From Streptomyces fumigatiscleroticus (lineage in GTDB: Bacteria > Actinomycetota > Actinomycetes > Streptomycetales > Streptomycetaceae): 64,000 nt of DNA. Each line of letters starts with the position of its first letter. Position 1 is the stretch's first letter. The stretch is from assembly GCF_014647975.1 (NCBI RefSeq), contig NZ_BMQF01000012.1, positions 213,240-277,239 on the forward strand, written 5' to 3'. Position numbers and translations under genes: made by a program. The notes below the pieces were generated by a model. The model was not told the DNA's origin. It did no database searches and saw only the letters and a list, made by a program, of their open reading frames with translations. Positions 61,687 through 64,000 of this stretch are shown here, piece after piece.

Positions 61687-63624
61687 TCAGTCCTGGCCGT
61701 CCGCCGCGGAGCCGCGCCGGGTCTGCCCGCCGTCGCCCTCGCCCTCGCTCACGGCCTCGTCCTCGTCCTCGTCGCCGTCCTCGCTCTCGTCGAGGGCGTC
61801 GACGAACTCCACGCCGTCCAGCTCGGCGAGCCGGTCGGAGGCGTCCGTGCTGCCGTCCCGGTCGGCCTCCACGGCCTTGGCGAACCACTCGCGGGCCTCG
61901 TCCTTCCGGCCGGCCGCCAGCAGCGCGTCGGCGTAGGCGTAGCGCAGCCGCGCGGTCCACGGCTGTACGGAGTGGGAGGCCAGCTCGGGGCTCTGCAACG
62001 TCACGATGGCCGCGTCGAGCTGCCCCATGTCGCGCCGGGCACCGGCCGCGACCAGCCGCATCTCGACCTGCCCCGCCTTGTCGAGCTTGTGCACCTCCGG
62101 GGCTCCGGCCATCTCCAGCGCCTTCTCCGGCCGCCCGAGGCCACGCTCGGAGTCGGCCATGACGGGCCACAGATCCACGGTGCCGGTCATCCGCCGTGCG
62201 GCGCGGAACTCCGCGAGCGCCTCGCCGTACTTCTGGTTGGCGTACGCGGCGAACCCGGCCGCCTCCCTTACGGCGGCGACCCGCGACGCCAGCCGCAGGG
62301 CCACCCTGGAGTAGCCGTAGGCACCCTCGGGGTCCTCGTCGATGAGCCGGGCCACCATCACCAGGTTCCTGGCGACATCGTCCGCGAGCGTCTTGGGCAG
62401 GCTCTGCAACTCCTGCCGTACGTCCTTGTCGATCTCGTCGCCCGTGACGTCCTCCGGGATGGGCAGCCGCTTGATCGGCTCGCGGTCCCGGTCACGCTCG
62501 CGCTCGTCACGGAAGCGACCGCCGCCGCGCCGGTCGTCACGTCCGCGGAAGCCTCCGGGACGGCCGCCGCGGTCATCACGCCGGGGCCCACGCCCGCGGT
62601 CGTCACGCCCACGGTCGTCACGCCCACGGAACCCGCCCCGCTCACCCCGGCTGTCATCACGCCGGAAACCACCGCGGTCCCCACGCTCGTCACCACGCCG
62701 GTCGTCGCGGCGGTCGTCGCGCCGGTCGTCGCGGCGGAAGCCTCCCCGGTCCTCCCGCCGGAAGCCGCCGCGGTCCCCACGGTCGCGGTCGTCACCACGG
62801 AAGCCGCGGTCACGGTCGTCACGGCGGCCGAAGCCACCACGGTCGTCACCGCGACGGTCGTCACCACGACGGTCGTCCCGGCGGCCGTAACCACCCCGAT
62901 CGTCGTCACGGCGGAAGCCACCACGCTCGCCCCGGTACTCGCCCCGGCGGTCGTCGCGACGCCCGTAACCGCCCCGGTCGTCCCCGCGCCGGAAACCACC
63001 GCGCTCGCCCCGCTCATCACCACGACGATCATCGCGACGGTCATCCCGGCGGTCGTCGCCACGGAAGCCGCGGTCACGGTCGTCACGGCGGCCGAAGCCA
63101 CCACGGTCGTCACCGCGACGGTCGTCACCGCGACGGTCGTCCCGGCGGCCGTAACCGCCCCGGTCGTCATCACGGCGGAAAGAGGGCCGGTCACCGCGGT
63201 CTCCACGGTCACCACGCCGGAAGTCACGGTCCCGGTCATCGCGACGCGGCCCACGATCGCGGTCGTCGCGCCGGCCGAAGCCACCACGGTTGTCGTCGCG
63301 CCGGAAACCACCGCGCTCGCCCCGCTCATCGCCACGGCGATCATCCCGGCGGTCGTCGCCACGAAAGCCGCGGTCACGGTCGTCACGGCGGCCGAAGCCA
63401 CCACGGTCGTCACGGCGGCCGAAGCCACCACGGTCGTCACCGCGACGGTCGTCACCGCGACGGTCGTCCCGGCGGCCGTAACCGCCCCGGTCGTTGTCGC
63501 GGCGGTCGTTGTCGCGGCGGAAGCCGCCTCGGTCACCGCGGTAACCCCCGCGGTCGCCACGGTCCCCACTGTCCCGTCGCCGCTGGTCGCGCTCCGGTCG
63601 GTCGCCGGGAGAGTTGGTGGACAT
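61687..63624 (-). CDS. TPR protein with a ~380-residue Arg/Asp/Gly repeat N-terminus
   Basis: The 645-residue protein starts at ATG 63624 with AGGAG five bases before. Residues 1 to ~383 are built of Arg-Asp-Asp-Arg, Gly-Gly-Phe/Tyr and RGG-like units (e.g. GGFGRRDDRDRGFRGDD) with almost no hydrophobic residues apart from Phe/Tyr. Such sequences are disordered and often bind RNA or form condensates. The C-terminal ~250 residues (about 385-600) are helical TPR-like (YGEALAEFRAARRMTGTVDL and RLRYAYADALLAAGRKDEAR), ending in an acidic tail. The TPR part corresponds to Mycobacterium Rv1691, next to the HAD phosphatase. It sits just downstream of the 5S rRNA terminator. Confidence 0.8.
   Translation of the reverse strand: MSTNSPGDRPERDQRRRDSGDRGDRGGYRGDRGGFRRDNDRRDNDRGGYGRRDDRRGDDRRGDDRGGFGRRDDRGGFGRRDDRDRGFRGDDRRDDRRGDERGERGGFRRDDNRGGFGRRDDRDRGPRRDDRDRDFRRGDRGDRGDRPSFRRDDDRGGYGRRDDRRGDDRRGDDRGGFGRRDDRDRGFRGDDRRDDRRDDRRGDERGERGGFRRGDDRGGYGRRDDRRGEYRGERGGFRRDDDRGGYGRRDDRRGDDRRGDDRGGFGRRDDRDRGFRGDDRDRGDRGGFRREDRGGFRRDDRRDDRRDDRRGDERGDRGGFRRDDSRGERGGFRGRDDRGRDDRGRGPRRDDRGGRPGGFRGRDDRRGGGRFRDERERDRDREPIKRLPIPEDVTGDEIDKDVRQELQSLPKTLADDVARNLVMVARLIDEDPEGAYGYSRVALRLASRVAAVREAAGFAAYANQKYGEALAEFRAARRMTGTVDLWPVMADSERGLGRPEKALEMAGAPEVHKLDKAGQVEMRLVAAGARRDMGQLDAAIVTLQSPELASHSVQPWTARLRYAYADALLAAGRKDEAREWFAKAVEADRDGSTDASDRLAELDGVEFVDALDESEDGDEDEDEAVSEGEGDGGQTRRGSAADGQD
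62510..63600. repeat. Long degenerate repeat array encoding the RGG/RDD region
   Basis: About 1.1 kb is built of GGTCGTCACCGCGACG-like units and a larger unit of roughly 280-300 bp that recurs near 62800, 63070 and 63370. The copies encode GGFGRRDDRDRGFRGDD and its flanks. Unit copies are close to identical over 60-100 bp, so recombination-driven length change is likely. Confidence 0.8.
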
Positions 63625-63683
63625 GGTGACTCCTGTCTTCGTACCGCAGTCAGTCTTACGCAGCCGAGTACCCGGCGCGCTCC

Positions 63684-63735
63684 GGAAAAACAAAAGGACC
63701 CCTGGTCCCAGCTGAACGCTGGTGACCAGGGGTCC
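63684..63735 (-). terminator. Intrinsic terminator of the rRNA operon
   Basis: GGACCCCTGGTC (63696-63707) pairs with GACCAGGGGTCC (63724-63735), with further CAGC/GCTG pairing inside. On the minus strand the T-rich tract TTTTGTTTTTCC follows (63684-63695). It lies 10 bp after the 5S gene. Confidence 0.93.
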
Positions 63736-63745
63736 TCCAAAGATT

Positions 63746-63864
63746 GTTCGGCGGCGTCCTACTCTCCCACAGGGTCCCCCCTGCAGTACCATCGGCGCTG
63801 TAAGGCTTAGCTTCCGGGTTCGGAATGTAACCGGGCGTTTCCCCTACGCTATGACCACCGAAAC
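63746..63864 (-). rRNA. rrf: 5S ribosomal RNA
   Basis: The 119-nt minus-strand sequence starts GTTTCGGTGGTCATAGCGTA and ends GACGCCGCCGAAC, with the conserved ACGCCCGGTTACATTCCGAA and GGAAGCTAAGC loops. It matches the Streptomyces 5S consensus I know. Confidence 0.96.
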
Positions 63865-63966
63865 CCTAATGGTTTCGAGCGAACAAGCACACTTTTCAAT
63901 TATGTGTTCCGCTCAAAGCCGGCAACTGTTCGTTGCCTCAGAACCAACACAGTGGACGCGAGCAAC
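63865..63966 (-). other. 23S-5S spacer
   Basis: A 102-bp spacer with inverted words (CGAACA/TGTTCG near 63880 and 63930) that can pair during rRNA processing. No tRNA is in it. Confidence 0.7.
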
Positions 63967-64000
63967 TGAGGACAAGCCCTCGGCCTATTAGTACCGGTCA
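63967..64000 (-). rRNA. rrl: 3' end of 23S ribosomal RNA (cut by window edge)
   Basis: Read on the minus strand the sequence TGACCGGTACTAATAGGCCG then AGGGCTTGTCCTCA is the 3' terminus of actinobacterial 23S rRNA. Only ~34 nt are inside the window. The exact 3' end is approximate. Confidence 0.85.

Noticed and set aside
62510..63600. CRISPR-like array
   Set aside because: The repeats are in-frame coding units with no unique spacers of constant length.

Overview
The window is typical high-GC actinobacterial DNA, and its gene order points to a Streptomyces chromosome. Support comes from GTG/TTG starts, purine-rich ribosome binding sites, streptogrisin-type proteases, a SepF-like protein, and the blocks der-plsC-cmk, rluB-scpB-scpA-parA, and recN-nadK-tlyA next to an rRNA operon. 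Most genes are core or core-adjacent. I see no prophage, insertion sequence, CRISPR array, tRNA or biosynthetic cluster.

Layout. 1-6.4 kb: a cut-off methyltransferase, a 44-aa protein, a sortase-anchored AA10 lytic polysaccharide monooxygenase, a divergent MarR/cupin pair sharing three operators, and the mutagenic polymerase DnaE2 behind a LexA box. 6.5-13 kb: an ABC-2-like membrane protein, two streptogrisin proteases flanking an SPFH protein, and a protein with an extremely cysteine-rich tail. 13-25 kb: SflA, an acyl-CoA dehydrogenase, an MFS exporter, a lipid-linked mannosyltransferase-like protein, a PAP2 phosphatase, an I78 inhibitor, an orphan CtaD, a WYL regulator and an Rpf/LysM muralytic enzyme with a structured leader. 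25-30 kb: der, plsC, cmk, tyrA and aroH on the minus strand. 30-34 kb: a small redox cassette (secreted protein, DUF6529-type membrane protein, Rieske lipoprotein), a nucleotidyltransferase, and an NrtR-like Nudix regulator coupled to an ADP-ribosylglycohydrolase behind a 41-bp palindrome.

34-45 kb: a chromosome-organisation operon (parA, a ribbon-helix-helix-like protein, scpA, scpB, rluB, all overlapping or nearly so), then alanine dehydrogenase, a STAND/TPR ATPase, a Nudix hydrolase and CTP synthase. 45-51 kb: a GH15 glycosidase, a PucR regulator, a GT4 glycosyltransferase and a degenerate MraY/WecA-like membrane protein. 51-61 kb: recN, nadK, tlyA and a small protein, then an iron-box-controlled siderophore permease set inserted next to an SCP2-fold gene, then a HAD-IIA phosphatase and a DUF1015 protein. 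The last 2.3 kb hold a TPR protein with a ~380-residue Arg/Asp/Gly repeat head, followed by the 3' end of a minus-strand rRNA operon (5S plus the end of 23S).

The parA-to-rluB operon is the most coherent multigene unit. The order HAD phosphatase, small protein, tlyA, nadK, recN, then pyrG is the ancient actinobacterial arrangement known from Mycobacterium, here interrupted by the iron transporter and by cell-envelope sugar genes. No wholly new system is obvious. The best candidates for a second look are the ParA/RHH partner at scpAB, the MraY-like/GT4 pair between recN and pyrG, the NrtR-type palindrome, the Rpf leader and the repeat-headed TPR protein. All family assignments come from reading motifs by eye; no database search was possible.
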